NCBI GenBank assembly: GCA_030263665.1
Contig: SZPK01000012.1
Coordinates: 124,001-188,000 of the forward strand
Reading direction: 5' to 3'
DNA: 64,000 bases
Origin: Villigracilis sp024434165
Lineage (GTDB): Bacteria; Chloroflexota; Anaerolineae; Anaerolineales; Villigracilaceae
Positions 1 to 8,049 of the stretch are shown in pieces. The translations under genes were made by a program, and so were the position numbers. Under the pieces are notes generated by a model that searched no databases, was not told the origin of the DNA, and saw only the letters and a program-made list of their open reading frames with translations. The first letter of the stretch is position 1. Every line of letters begins with the position of its first letter.

Positions 1-273
1 CGCGGGCAAAAACTTGCCGACCAGATTGTGCGAAGTTCGGCATCCATTTCCGCCAACCTCGAGGAGGGTCTGGGGCGTGGTTATGGCAAGGAGCTTTTGT
101 ATCATTACCGCGTCTCCCTCGCCTCTGCCCGCGAGACAAAAGGCTGGATCTTCCGCGCCAGACGGTTTATGGACAAGCAAACGGTTCAACGCCATCTTAC
201 CCTTGCCAACGAAGTCATTGCCCTCCTCGTTACCGAAATTGCCCACCAAAAATCCTTTCAACCCAAACGGTAA
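1..273 (+). CDS. Four helix bundle protein, 5' end cut by the window
   Basis: The frame is open from base 1, so the start lies outside. The visible residues include the family core S-A-x-S-I-x-x-N-x-x-E-G followed by Y-H-Y-R-x-S-L-A-S and T-x-x-W-I, typical of the four helix bundle (S23 ribosomal / 23S intervening sequence) proteins. These are about 110-130 residues long, so roughly the last 90 are present. The biochemical role of this family is not established. In many bacteria it is a short accessory gene scattered near repeats, and here it is followed directly by an 8-bp tandem repeat. Family assignment is good; function is unknown. Confidence 0.8.
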   Translation, partial: RGQKLADQIVRSSASISANLEEGLGRGYGKELLYHYRVSLASARETKGWIFRARRFMDKQTVQRHLTLANEVIALLVTEIAHQKSFQPKR

Positions 274-289
274 CCCACTGAATTGCTGT

Positions 290-377
290 GAATCCCCGAA
301 TCGCCGAATCATTGAATCGTTGAATCGCTGAATCGTTGAATCATTGAATCGCCGAATCCCTGAATCGCTGAATCCCC
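290..377. repeat. Tandem 8-bp repeat, 11 units of GAATCNNN
   Basis: Eleven consecutive 8-bp units start with GAATC and differ only in the last three bases (ccc, gcc, att, gtt, gct, gtt, att, gcc, cct, gct, ccc). The array ends 4 bp before the MFS start codon, so it occupies that gene's leader where a ribosome binding site would be expected. It is a simple sequence expansion and could vary in copy number. Confidence 0.9.
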
Positions 378-381
378 CATC

Positions 382-1527
382 ATGCGCATCCGCTTCCAAC
401 TCATCGTCTTCATGTTTTTGCGTACCATCCTGAACTCCGCCCACAGGATGGTCTATCCGTTCCTGCCCATCTTCGCCCGCGGCCTGGGCGTGGACATCGC
501 CACCATGTCCCTGCTGATGACGGCGCGCTCCCTGCTGGGCGCAACCAGCCCCCTGCTCGGTCCCATTGCAGACCGGCGCGGAAGAAAGTTCGGCATGTTG
601 ACGGGCTTGGGTATTTTCACGCTGGGCATCGGCATTGTGGCAGTCTTTCCCTCTTTTTGGACGCTCGCCATCGCCCTTAGTTTGGCAATGATCGGCAAGT
701 TCATGTTCGATCCCGCCATGCAAGCCTATTTCGGGGACCGCGTTCCGTACCACCAGCGCGGCACCGCTCTGGCTGTGACCGAAGTGGCATGGTCGCTCGG
801 CTTCATCGTCGGTGTTCCTGCTGCCGGGTTTCTGATTGACCGCTTCGGCTGGTCTGCACCGTTCCCGCTGTTCACCATCCTGGGGCTGATCGCCTTCTTC
901 GTCATCTGGCGCGTCGTCCCAGCGGAAGACCCGCACCACGAACCGGTGGCAAATTCGCGCGAGGGTTACCGCGCCGTGTTCAAGTCCACGCCTGCGCTGG
1001 CTGGGATTTCGATTGCGCTGTGGGCGAGCGCGGCGAATGAGCTGGTCAATGTCATTTTTGGCGTCTGGCTGGAGGATTCGTTCGGGCTGAAGATTGCGGC
1101 GCTGGCGGGCGCATCGGCGGTGATCGGCATTTCGGAATTGAGCGGCGAAGGACTCGTGGCGCTCACAACGGACAGGCTCGGCAAGCCGCGCGCGCTCGCC
1201 ATCGGGTTGATTGCCAACTCGCTGGCGGCAGTAATGCTGCCTTTTATTGGACAGACGCAGCTCGGCGCGCTGGCCGGCTTGTTCCTTTTCTACATCACGT
1301 TCGAGTATGTGATGGTCAGTCACATCCCGATGGTGACGGAACTCGTCCCTTCGGCGCGGGCGACGTTGTTATCCCTGAATGTGATGGGGCACGCCCTCGG
1401 ACGCGCCCTCAGCGCATTTCTGGCGGCGTTTATTTATCAGCAATTCGGCTTCCTGTTCGTGGCGCTGACTGCGGTTCTCTTCAACGCTGCCGGAATCCTG
1501 GCTTTGCGCAGGATGCAAAGGAAATAG
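382..1527 (+). CDS. MFS transporter
   Basis: A 381-residue, mostly hydrophobic protein with the spacing of 12 membrane helices. Between helices 2 and 3 it has G-P-I-A-D-R-R-G-R-K, the classic major facilitator loop motif, with a weaker counterpart, T-D-R-L-G-K-P, in the second half. It should be a cytoplasmic membrane secondary transporter; the substrate cannot be read from sequence. The ATG at 382 is the first start after the tandem repeat and no clear Shine-Dalgarno precedes it. The stop codon shares its last base with the GTG start of the downstream methyltransferase, so the two are probably translationally coupled. Confidence 0.85.
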   Translation: MRIRFQLIVFMFLRTILNSAHRMVYPFLPIFARGLGVDIATMSLLMTARSLLGATSPLLGPIADRRGRKFGMLTGLGIFTLGIGIVAVFPSFWTLAIALSLAMIGKFMFDPAMQAYFGDRVPYHQRGTALAVTEVAWSLGFIVGVPAAGFLIDRFGWSAPFPLFTILGLIAFFVIWRVVPAEDPHHEPVANSREGYRAVFKSTPALAGISIALWASAANELVNVIFGVWLEDSFGLKIAALAGASAVIGISELSGEGLVALTTDRLGKPRALAIGLIANSLAAVMLPFIGQTQLGALAGLFLFYITFEYVMVSHIPMVTELVPSARATLLSLNVMGHALGRALSAFLAAFIYQQFGFLFVALTAVLFNAAGILALRRMQRK

Positions 1528-2042
1528 TGGAACTTTTTCTTGGAGTGCTGGCTGGTCTGGCGGTAGTGGCAGCCCTGCTGTGGGCGCTGGTCCCTGCCTG
1601 GTATGGTCTGCCGCCGGTGGCGGCGAGCCGGGAGCGGATTCGCCGGGCGCTGGAGTTGGCGAACCCGCAGCCGGGGGAAACGCTCTACGACCTCGGATCA
1701 GGTCACGGACGGGTGCTGGTCGTCGCGGCGAAGGAGTTTGGACTCAACGCTGTGGGTATCGAAGCGGGACCGGCGCAGTGTGTTGTCGGCTGGGTGAATG
1801 CCCGCTGGAACGGAGTCGGCTCAAAGGTCCGAATTGAGGCGGGGAATTTTTTCAAGTCGAACCTCAGGGAGGCGGACATCGTCTTTGCATATCTTACATC
1901 CGATTATGGGGTGCGTCTTGGAAAAAAACTGGGGGAGGAGTTGAAACCCGGCGCGCGCGTGGTGACGATTTCGTTCGACCTGCCGGGCTGGAAAGCGGAC
2001 TTTTTCGACCGCGAGGCGCTGATCTACGTGTACAAAAATTAA
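1527..2042 (+). CDS. Membrane-anchored class I SAM-dependent methyltransferase
   Basis: A 171-residue protein. Residues 1-25 form one hydrophobic helix, followed by a small Rossmann methyltransferase domain with the SAM-binding motif I (D-L-G-S-G-H-G, about residue 55) and an acidic residue (G-I-E-A-G) at the end of the second strand. The GTG start overlaps the MFS stop by one base. The domain is shorter than usual and resembles the small methyltransferases often found as stand-alone genes in Chloroflexota. Substrate unknown. A terminator hairpin follows within 6 bp. Confidence 0.75.
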   Translation: MELFLGVLAGLAVVAALLWALVPAWYGLPPVAASRERIRRALELANPQPGETLYDLGSGHGRVLVVAAKEFGLNAVGIEAGPAQCVVGWVNARWNGVGSKVRIEAGNFFKSNLREADIVFAYLTSDYGVRLGKKLGEELKPGARVVTISFDLPGWKADFFDREALIYVYKN

Positions 2043-2047
2043 AAAGC

Positions 2048-2070
2048 CCCGTCTCACGACGGGACCTTTT
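2048..2070. terminator. Bidirectional intrinsic terminator
   Basis: A six-base stem CCCGTC/GACGGG with the loop TCAC is flanked by A-rich sequence on the left and T-rich on the right. It can stop both the methyltransferase (+) and the first Flp pilin gene (-), which converge here. Confidence 0.75.
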
Positions 2071-2086
2071 AATTGAACAGGCAAAA

Positions 2087-2242
2087 CTAGACAGCGGAGA
2101 GGCTGGAGTTGATTTTGCTGAATACGTTGCCGATGATCGGGCCGAGAATCATCAGAGCCGCGATAACAACGATGGCAACCAGAACGAGAATCAAAGCGTA
2201 TTCAACAAGACCCTGGCCTTTTTCTTTGGGTGAGAACAACAT
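2087..2242 (-). CDS. Flp-type pilin 1
   Basis: A 51-residue protein. The short basic leader ends in K-G, followed by Q-G-L-V-E-Y-A and a 20-residue hydrophobic helix, then a G-N-x-F-S-x-x-N-S-S tail. This is the Flp/Fap pilin pattern: a TadV-type prepilin peptidase would cut after the glycine, leaving glutamate at mature position 5. A good GGAG ribosome binding site lies upstream. It is nearly identical to the pilins at 2399 and 2734. No tad assembly genes are in the window. Function is inferred as an adhesive or surface pilus subunit. Confidence 0.85.
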   Translation of the reverse strand: MLFSPKEKGQGLVEYALILVLVAIVVIAALMILGPIIGNVFSKINSSLSAV

Positions 2243-2298
2243 GGCGATTAATCTCCTTTCTTCCGAATTTCCCAGGAGGCCGTCCTGAGATTGTTTTT

Positions 2299-2326
2299 AT
2301 TTTACAATGACTGCCCAAAATTGCAA
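2299..2326 (-). promoter_or_regulatory. Promoter of Flp pilin 1
   Basis: On the minus strand, TTGCAA (2321-2326) and TAAAAT (2299-2304) are separated by 16 bp, about 60 bp upstream of the pilin start. A 13-bp palindrome, TGTTAG-C-CTAACA, sits further upstream at 2357-2369 and could be an operator or the end of the previous transcript. Confidence 0.55.
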
Positions 2327-2398
2327 GTGAGATACTAATCTTTTCCTTAACAATTATGTTAGCCTAACAAAGTTGCAGGGCTGTTTTTGGGCAGATTT

Positions 2399-2554
2399 TC
2401 ATACACTCGACAAACTGGAATTGACCTGGCTGAACACATTACCGAGGAAGGGACCGATCATTAATAAGGCGACAATCACAATAATAGCGACAAGAACAAG
2501 GATAAAAGCATATTCCACAAGCCCCTGTCCGTTTTCTTTCGGTGTAAACAGCAT
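2399..2554 (-). CDS. Flp-type pilin 2
   Basis: A 51-residue pilin with the same build as its two neighbours: leader ending K-E-N-G, cleavage before Q-G-L-V-E-Y-A-F, one hydrophobic helix, and a tail ending N-S-S-L-S-S-V. A longer reading from 2614 exists, but the start at 2554 gives the family length and has AAAGGAGG 10 bases upstream. It is more diverged than copies 1 and 3 (Q and V in the tail, phenylalanine after E-Y-A), so it may be a minor or alternative subunit. Confidence 0.85.
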   Translation of the reverse strand: MLFTPKENGQGLVEYAFILVLVAIIVIVALLMIGPFLGNVFSQVNSSLSSV

Positions 2555-2671
2555 GGCAACCGCCTCCTTTCTTTTGGATTTCCCGCCCCGTGCGGGATGA
2601 AAAAACACTCCCAATTTTGCGGGAAAAGCGGCATTAATTCAACCCTCTGCACTTAAGAATTACGTAAGGCG

Positions 2672-2709
2672 GGTAAAAAGAAACTCACCCCGAACTTTCG
2701 AGGTGAGTT
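2672..2709 (-). terminator. Intrinsic terminator after Flp pilin 3
   Basis: The stem AACTCACC/GGTGAGTT (2682-2689 with 2702-2709) has a further CGAA/TTCG inside. In the minus-strand direction it is followed by TTTCTTTTTA. The same stem sequence recurs as terminators at 28501 and 38549. Confidence 0.8.
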
Positions 2710-2733
2710 CCATTCAATGATGCGTCGGAAGCG

Positions 2734-2889
2734 CTATACGCTGGAAAGGCTGGAATTGATCTTGCTGAACACATTTCCGATCATGGGGCCGAGGAGCATC
2801 AACGCGGCAATAACAACGATGGCTACCAAAACAAGAATCAATGCATATTCAACCAAGCCTTGGCCCTTTTCTTTGGGTGAGAACAACAT
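2734..2889 (-). CDS. Flp-type pilin 3
   Basis: A 51-residue Flp pilin almost identical to copy 1 (M-L-F-S-P-K-E-K-G leader, then Q-G-L-V-E-Y-A-L). The start is preceded by AAAGGAG. Each of the three pilin genes has its own leader and a 150-180 bp spacer, which suggests separate promoters after recent tandem duplication rather than one operon. Like the others it would be cut by a prepilin peptidase and assembled by a Tad system encoded elsewhere. Confidence 0.85.
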   Translation of the reverse strand: MLFSPKEKGQGLVEYALILVLVAIVVIAALMLLGPMIGNVFSKINSSLSSV

Positions 2890-3118
2890 GGTCCATTTCT
2901 CCTTTCTTTTGAGATTTCCCGGCGGGGAATTCAGCCGGGATTGTCTTAATTTTACTCATTTTATGGCAAAACACAATAGAAGTTTCCTGTTTTCAAATTG
3001 CAAGATTGTAATGGGATTCTCATCTATCCCGCCCGTCACGCGGAGACATTGGCGAACCCGTTGGGGGCGATTTCTGTGGTTAAATTATCCAAATCCCTTC
3101 TCCAGATTGGCAGTCTCT

Positions 3119-4393
3119 ATGCTCATTCATTCCGCATCCCAACTTCTGACTCTTGCAGGCGGACCCCAGCGCGGAAAGGCGCTCGGCTCGCTCGGCATCA
3201 TCGAGAATGGCGCTGTGGTCATTCGCGATGAAAAAATCGTCGCCGTCGGCACGACGGACGAACTCAGAAACGCCTATCCCGACGAGCCCACGCTCGACGC
3301 CGGACGTTGTGTGGTCATGCCGGGCTTCGTGGACCCGCACACGCACATCATTTGGGCGGGCGACCGCGCGGATGAATTCGAAAAGAAGATGGCAGGCACG
3401 CCCTATCTGGATATTCTGGCGGCGGGCGGCGGCATCCTTTCGACTGTGCGAGCCACGCGCACCGCCAGCATGGAGGCGCTCATGGCGCAGACCCGTCCGC
3501 GCCTGCTGCGCATGTTCCGCAACGGCACTACCACCGCCGAAGCCAAGACAGGCTATGGTTTGCAGATCTCCACCGAACTGCGCCTGCTCAAAGCCCTGCT
3601 GGCGCTGAACGACGAAAGCCCGCTCGACCTTGTTTTCACTTTTTTAGGCGCGCACGCCATCGCCCCGGAATACAAAGACAACCCGCAGGGATACACGGAT
3701 GAGATCGTCAACACGATGCTTCCCATGCTGAAGGAATGGTGGGAGACGCACGCCCCGCGCCAGCCCATGCCGTTTGTGGATGTTTTTTGCGAGACGAAAG
3801 CCTTCACCCTCGAACAATCGCGTCAAATCCTGACCCGGGCACAGTCGCTGGGATTCCCGCTCAAGATCCACGCCGACGAATTCGACAACCTCGGCGGCGC
3901 GGCGCTCGCGGCGGAATTGGGCGCCGCGTCGGCGGACCACCTCGTGGTCACGTCGGATGCGGATATCGAAGCGCTGGGGAAATCGGATACGGTCGCCGTG
4001 TCGCTTCCCTGCACCCCGTTCGGGCTCGCGGAGAAACATTACACGCCGGCGAAAAAACTGCTCGCCGCCGATGCCATTCTTGCGCTCGCCACCGACTGCA
4101 ACCCCGGCACCACATGGAACGAGTCCATGCAGTTTGCGATTGCGCTCGCCTGCCGCTACATGGGGCTGACTCCCGCACAAGCCATCGCCGCCGCCACCAT
4201 CAACGCCGCGCACGCCATCCGCAGGTCCGATGTGATCGGCTCGCTGGAAGCCGGCAAGCAGGCGGACCTTTTGATTTTGTCTGTGAACAGTTATCGTCAG
4301 ATCGGCTACCGCTATGGGACGAACCTCGTCAAGCAGGTGATCAAAAAAGGTCAGGTGTATTCGGTGGATGTGGGGTATTATAGAACGGCTTAA
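3119..4393 (+). CDS. hutI: Imidazolonepropionase
   Basis: A 424-residue amidohydrolase. HutI opens 4-imidazolone-5-propanoate to N-formimino-L-glutamate, the third step of histidine breakdown, in the cytoplasm. The metal ligands fit: H74-T-H76 in F-V-D-P-H-T-H, H251 in K-I-H-A-D-E-F, and D326 in A-T-D-C-N-P-G. The family motifs G-G-G-I-x-S-T-V-x-A-T-R and F-C-E-T-K-A-F are present. The frame is open 400 bases further upstream through the pilin region; I chose the ATG at 3119 because family similarity begins there. No hutH or hutU lies nearby. The diguanylate cyclase gene follows after 9 bp. Confidence 0.93.
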   Translation: MLIHSASQLLTLAGGPQRGKALGSLGIIENGAVVIRDEKIVAVGTTDELRNAYPDEPTLDAGRCVVMPGFVDPHTHIIWAGDRADEFEKKMAGTPYLDILAAGGGILSTVRATRTASMEALMAQTRPRLLRMFRNGTTTAEAKTGYGLQISTELRLLKALLALNDESPLDLVFTFLGAHAIAPEYKDNPQGYTDEIVNTMLPMLKEWWETHAPRQPMPFVDVFCETKAFTLEQSRQILTRAQSLGFPLKIHADEFDNLGGAALAAELGAASADHLVVTSDADIEALGKSDTVAVSLPCTPFGLAEKHYTPAKKLLAADAILALATDCNPGTTWNESMQFAIALACRYMGLTPAQAIAAATINAAHAIRRSDVIGSLEAGKQADLLILSVNSYRQIGYRYGTNLVKQVIKKGQVYSVDVGYYRTA

Positions 4394-4402
4394 CTCACCG
4401 CG

Positions 4403-6046
4403 ATGGAAACCAAGTGGATCGTCTTTGCAATCATTCTCCTCATCAACGCAGGCGTTGCGTTTATCATTGCATTGATACTGCTGCGCCGCCCGCCGAAGGA
4501 CGGAATCCGCTCCATTACGTTCATGCTGTTTGGGCTGAGCGTCTGGTCGTTTGCGTACGCAATGATCACGCTGTCCCAGCCGCTCGAAGCGAAACTCTTC
4601 TGGCTTAAAGTCGAAAACATCGGCATCCAGTCCGTGCCCGTTTTGTGGTTTTTCTTTGCCGTGAAATACACCCGGCTGGACCGCTGGCTGACGGGAAAGC
4701 CCAGCCAGTTCCTGTTCTGGATCATCCCGGTCATTTCGCTGATCTTCCTGTTCTCCGAAGACCTGTTTCATTACTATTACACCCACACCCAGGTTGCCAC
4801 CGAGACCGGCGGACCCCTCATCATCAGCCGGGGACCGATGTACTGGGTTGCGCTCTCCCAGACATATCCCTTGAGCCTGGCGGGCACTGCGGCATTGATC
4901 TGGCGGTTCCTGCGTTCCCAGGCGACCTACCGAAAACAGACCCCCTACCTGATCGGGGCAGTGGCGATTCCTTTTGCGATCAACATCGTCTATCAGATCG
5001 CGCCCAACACCATTCCCATCTTTGAAGTTCCCGTTGACCTGACCCCGCTGTCTTTCAACGTTGCCGCAATTTTGCTGGCGGCAAGCATCTTTGGCTTGCA
5101 TCTCTTCGACCTGGTGCCGATTGCGCGCGACACCGTCATGGAGCATATCCCCGAAATGGTCTTCGTGGTGGATGTGCATGACCGCGTCATGGATGCCAAT
5201 GCGATGGCGCAGAAGTGGCTGGGCAAATCCCTGAACGAGATCGAGGGGAAAGACCCTGTGGAAGTCTTCCGCAGCTGGCCCCAACTGCTCAACCGCTTCT
5301 TTTTCACGGAATACTCGCGCGAAGAGATCGAGATCCCCGGCAGCCCGCCGCACACGCTGGAGATCGTCGTCACCCCCATTTACAACCGCATAAATGCGCT
5401 GGAAGGACGTGTCATTCTGGCGCGGGATATTACCGAGCAGAAACTGCTCGAAAACCAGCTCAAGTCGCTCAATCATTCCCTGCAAAAACAACTCGACGAG
5501 AACGAACGGCTGCGTCTTCAATTGCAGGAGCAGGCCATCCGCGATCCGTTGACCGGAGTGTTCAACCGTCGTTTCTTCGCCGAAGCGTTGGATAAAGAAA
5601 CCGCGCGGGCAACCCGCGAGAGAATGCCGTTCTCCATCATCATCATGGATGTGGACCACTTCAAACAGTTCAACGACACGTACGGGCACAAATGCGGCGA
5701 CATGGTCCTGGTGACCCTGGCAAAATTTCTCATGTCGAATACGCGCCGCGGCGACATCGTCTGCCGGTACGGCGGCGAGGAGTTCGTCATCCTCATGCCG
5801 GATGCCGCGCTCGAATCCGCGCACGACCGCGCGGAATTTTTCAGGAAGGGATTTGAAAACACCCGCATCGAATATGACGGAAAGATCCTCAAAAGCACCT
5901 TTTCGGCGGGAATTGCCTCCTTCCCCATTCACGCCTCCTCAGGCGAAACCCTGTTGAACCTGGCGGACCAGGCGTTGTACTACTCCAAATCCAACGGACG
6001 CAACCGCGTGACCGTTTACTCCCCCGAAACCAGCCATCAAAATTAA
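4403..6046 (+). CDS. 7TM-PAS-GGDEF diguanylate cyclase
   Basis: A 547-residue membrane sensor. Residues 1-230 form about seven helices, like the N-terminal 7TM sensing region of some histidine kinases. Residues 240-355 are a PAS domain (M-E-H-I-P-E-M-V-F-V-V-D), followed by a short coiled coil and a GGDEF domain from about 375. The active site reads G-G-E-E-F (457-461). An R-x-x-D inhibitory site for product feedback sits at 448-451, so the enzyme should make c-di-GMP and be feedback-controlled. It lies 9 bp behind hutI, an unusual pairing that hints at co-expression. Confidence 0.9.
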   Translation: METKWIVFAIILLINAGVAFIIALILLRRPPKDGIRSITFMLFGLSVWSFAYAMITLSQPLEAKLFWLKVENIGIQSVPVLWFFFAVKYTRLDRWLTGKPSQFLFWIIPVISLIFLFSEDLFHYYYTHTQVATETGGPLIISRGPMYWVALSQTYPLSLAGTAALIWRFLRSQATYRKQTPYLIGAVAIPFAINIVYQIAPNTIPIFEVPVDLTPLSFNVAAILLAASIFGLHLFDLVPIARDTVMEHIPEMVFVVDVHDRVMDANAMAQKWLGKSLNEIEGKDPVEVFRSWPQLLNRFFFTEYSREEIEIPGSPPHTLEIVVTPIYNRINALEGRVILARDITEQKLLENQLKSLNHSLQKQLDENERLRLQLQEQAIRDPLTGVFNRRFFAEALDKETARATRERMPFSIIIMDVDHFKQFNDTYGHKCGDMVLVTLAKFLMSNTRRGDIVCRYGGEEFVILMPDAALESAHDRAEFFRKGFENTRIEYDGKILKSTFSAGIASFPIHASSGETLLNLADQALYYSKSNGRNRVTVYSPETSHQN

Positions 6047-6073
6047 GCCCGCCAGCCCAGTCCGTCTTTTCGG

Positions 6074-6079
6074 TATACT
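6074..6079 (+). promoter_or_regulatory. Possible -10 box of the arginase operon
   Basis: TATACT lies 39 bp upstream of the arginase ATG, in the only AT-rich part of the 71-bp gap after the diguanylate cyclase. No good -35 box is visible at the right distance. A strong AGGAGAA ribosome binding site follows. Confidence 0.4.
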
Positions 6080-6117
6080 CACCCCCGAATCAAAACCTGT
6101 CATTTTAGGAGAAACAC

Positions 6118-7023
6118 ATGCAAATTGACATCATCGGCGTCCCTATTGACCTCGGCGCAGACCGCCGCGGCGTGGACATGGGACCCAGTGCGATTCGATA
6201 TGCGCATCTGCAAAACAAACTCGAAGACCTCGGCTACACCGTCCGCGATGAAGGCAACGTGGAAGTGCCAATCGCCGAGATGTGCAGCATCACCAACCCC
6301 AAATTGAAATACATTGACTGCATCATCCCAATGGCGCGGCGCGTTTCCGGCGCGGTATCCACTTCGGTGCAGGCTGGCAACTTCCCGCTGGTGATCGGAG
6401 GCGACCACAGCCTGTCCATCGGCTCGGTACGCGGCGCGGCGCGCAACAAAAAAATCGGCGTCATCTGGCTCGATGCCCACGCCGATTTCAACACCGCCGA
6501 GACCACTCCGTCCGGCAACATTCACGGCATGTCGCTCGCCATTCTTGCCGGGCTGGGAGAAAAAAGCCTCGTGCAATTGTGGGACGAAGCGGTGCCGGTG
6601 ATTGACCCCCAAAAGATCGCCATCATCGGCGCGCGCGACCTGGATTCGGGCGAAAAAGTCAACCTGCAGGAGGCGGGCGCAATGGTGATGAGCATGGAGC
6701 AGATTGACCGCTATGGCATGGTCGCCGTCATCGAAAAAGCCATTGAGCGCGTCAGCCGCGATGTGGATGGCATTTTCCTTTCGCTTGATCTCGACTCGCT
6801 CGACCCCGAACACGCACCGGGCGTGGGAACTCCCGTCCCCGCCGGGCTGACGCAGCGCGAAGCGCACCTCGCCTGCGAGATGATCGCTGAGACCGGCAAA
6901 CTCGTCGGCATGGACCTGGTGGAGGTCAACCCCATCCTCGACGTGCAAAACCGCACCGCCTCTCTCGCTGTGGACTTCGCCCTCTCCGCGCTTGGACGCC
7001 GCATCTGGAACGGAGGCGCATGA
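6118..7023 (+). CDS. rocF: Arginase
   Basis: A 301-residue ureohydrolase that splits L-arginine into ornithine and urea. The two-manganese site is complete: H97 in G-G-D-H-S, D119-A-H121-A-D123 followed by F-N-T, and D224-L-D226 in S-L-D-L-D-S-L-D-P. The sequence A-P-G-V-G-T-P-V-P-G-G-like with T-Q-R-E favours arginase over agmatinase or formiminoglutamase. AGGAGAA is 6 bases before the ATG. The stop overlaps the start of the next gene by 4 bases. With hutI upstream it suggests that amino acids are used for nitrogen or carbon, though no urease is in view. Confidence 0.93.
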   Translation: MQIDIIGVPIDLGADRRGVDMGPSAIRYAHLQNKLEDLGYTVRDEGNVEVPIAEMCSITNPKLKYIDCIIPMARRVSGAVSTSVQAGNFPLVIGGDHSLSIGSVRGAARNKKIGVIWLDAHADFNTAETTPSGNIHGMSLAILAGLGEKSLVQLWDEAVPVIDPQKIAIIGARDLDSGEKVNLQEAGAMVMSMEQIDRYGMVAVIEKAIERVSRDVDGIFLSLDLDSLDPEHAPGVGTPVPAGLTQREAHLACEMIAETGKLVGMDLVEVNPILDVQNRTASLAVDFALSALGRRIWNGGA

Positions 7024-7790
7024 AACCGACCCTTTCCGATTTGGAACGACTCGCCCGCGAAGCGGGATCCATTCTCCGTGACGGCTACAACAAAGATCAC
7101 ACGGTTCATTACAAAGGGACAATTGATCTTGTGACCGAAGCGGATCACGCCTCTGAAGCCTTTCTGCTCGGCGAGATCAAGTCGCATTTCCCCGGCGGGC
7201 ACATCCTCGCCGAAGAGAGCGGAAACATTCAAGGAAGCAACGAAGACCTCTGGTACATTGACCCGCTCGACGGCACGGTCAACTACGCTCATCACATCCC
7301 CATCTTTTGCGTCTCGATTGGTTTCGCCGCGAACGGCGTGGTGACTCTTGCCGCCGTCTACGACCCGCTGCGCGATGAAATGTTCACCGCCGAGCGCGGC
7401 AAAGGCGCATTCCTAAACGGCAGGAAAATCCAGGTCTCCAACACGGATGAATTGCAGAAAAGCCTGCTTGTCACCGGCTTCCCTTACGACACCTGGAGCA
7501 CCGAACTGGACAATTTCAAATACTTCGAGCGCCTTGCCAAAAAGACGCAGGGCGTGCGCCGCCTCGGCTCCGCCGCCCTGGATGTGTGCTACGTGGGCGC
7601 AGGGCGTTTCGACGGCTTCTGGGAGTTCAAACTCAAACCCTGGGACATCGCCGCCGGAGGCTTGATCGCAAAAGAAGCCGGGGCAAAGGTCACAGCCATT
7701 GATGGAAGGGAAGATTATCTTTCCGCGCCGTTGTCCATTCTGGCAACCACACCGGGGATTTATGAGGAAGTGCGGGCGCTGTTGAAATAA
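7020..7790 (+). CDS. Inositol monophosphatase family phosphatase
   Basis: A 256-residue member of the Li+-sensitive, Mg2+-dependent phosphatase family. Metal ligands are visible at E65/E66 (A-E-E-S), D81-P-L-D84-G-T (with the following V-N-Y) and W208-D209 in W-D-I-A-A-G. Members act on inositol-1-phosphate, PAP or other sugar phosphates; the substrate cannot be separated by eye. The ATGA overlap with the arginase gene indicates translational coupling. Length is normal. Confidence 0.88.
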   Translation: MKPTLSDLERLAREAGSILRDGYNKDHTVHYKGTIDLVTEADHASEAFLLGEIKSHFPGGHILAEESGNIQGSNEDLWYIDPLDGTVNYAHHIPIFCVSIGFAANGVVTLAAVYDPLRDEMFTAERGKGAFLNGRKIQVSNTDELQKSLLVTGFPYDTWSTELDNFKYFERLAKKTQGVRRLGSAALDVCYVGAGRFDGFWEFKLKPWDIAAGGLIAKEAGAKVTAIDGREDYLSAPLSILATTPGIYEEVRALLK

Positions 7791-7851
7791 CAAAAAAACA
7801 ATGGCGGATTGCCATCGTTTTTTAATCGCAAATTAAAAATCGTCAATTGAA

Positions 7852-7893
7852 GGTGGGCCCGGCAGGATTCGAACCCCGCTGCGCCACGGGCCC
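7852..7893 (-). pseudogene. Truncated tRNA remnant
   Basis: On the minus strand a 7-base acceptor half GGGCCCG is followed by TGGCGCAGC (start of a D arm), then directly by a T loop (GGTTCGAATCC) and the matching acceptor half CGGGCCC. About 35 bases, including the anticodon arm, are missing, so it cannot be a working tRNA. The intact acceptor pairing suggests a recent internal deletion. It lies 75 bp from tRNA-Gly. Confidence 0.7.
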
Positions 7894-7901
7894 GGATTAA
7901 G

Positions 7902-7960
7902 TTCCAAGTGTCAAGTGTCAGGGTGTCACGTGACACCTGGAACCTGACGCTTGACACCGA
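7902..7960. repeat. Palindromic element between tRNA remnant and tRNA-Gly
   Basis: A perfect 16-bp palindrome GGTGTCACGTGACACC (7922-7937) is flanked by longer imperfect arms built from GTGTCAAG. It can fold into a long hairpin. It lies downstream of tRNA-Gly on that gene's strand and may help end its transcript, although no T tract follows. Confidence 0.7.
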
Positions 7961-7966
7961 ATCAAG

Positions 7967-8038
7967 AGCGGGAGACGGGATTCGAACCCGCGAATGTCAG
8001 CTTGGAAGGCTGATGCCTTACCACTTGGCGACTCCCGC
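7967..8038 (-). tRNA. tRNA-Gly (anticodon TCC)
   Basis: A 72-nt cloverleaf with acceptor GCGGGAG/CTCCCGC, D arm GCCAAGTGGTAAGGC, anticodon stem TCAGC/GCTGA with the loop CTTCCAA, T arm GCGGG-TTCGAAT-CCCGT and discriminator T. The anticodon TCC reads GGA/GGG. CCA is not encoded. Confidence 0.95.
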
Positions 8039-8049
8039 AAAGTGTCCTG

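Noticed and set aside
2717..3118. N-terminal extension of HutI by 134 residues
   Set aside because: It runs antisense through a Flp pilin gene and shows no similarity to the family; the ATG at 3119 matches the family start.
3644..5932. A 762-residue minus-strand open frame across hutI and the diguanylate cyclase
   Set aside because: It is antisense to two well-supported genes, rich in H, R, G and D, has no recognisable domain, and arises from high GC at third codon positions.
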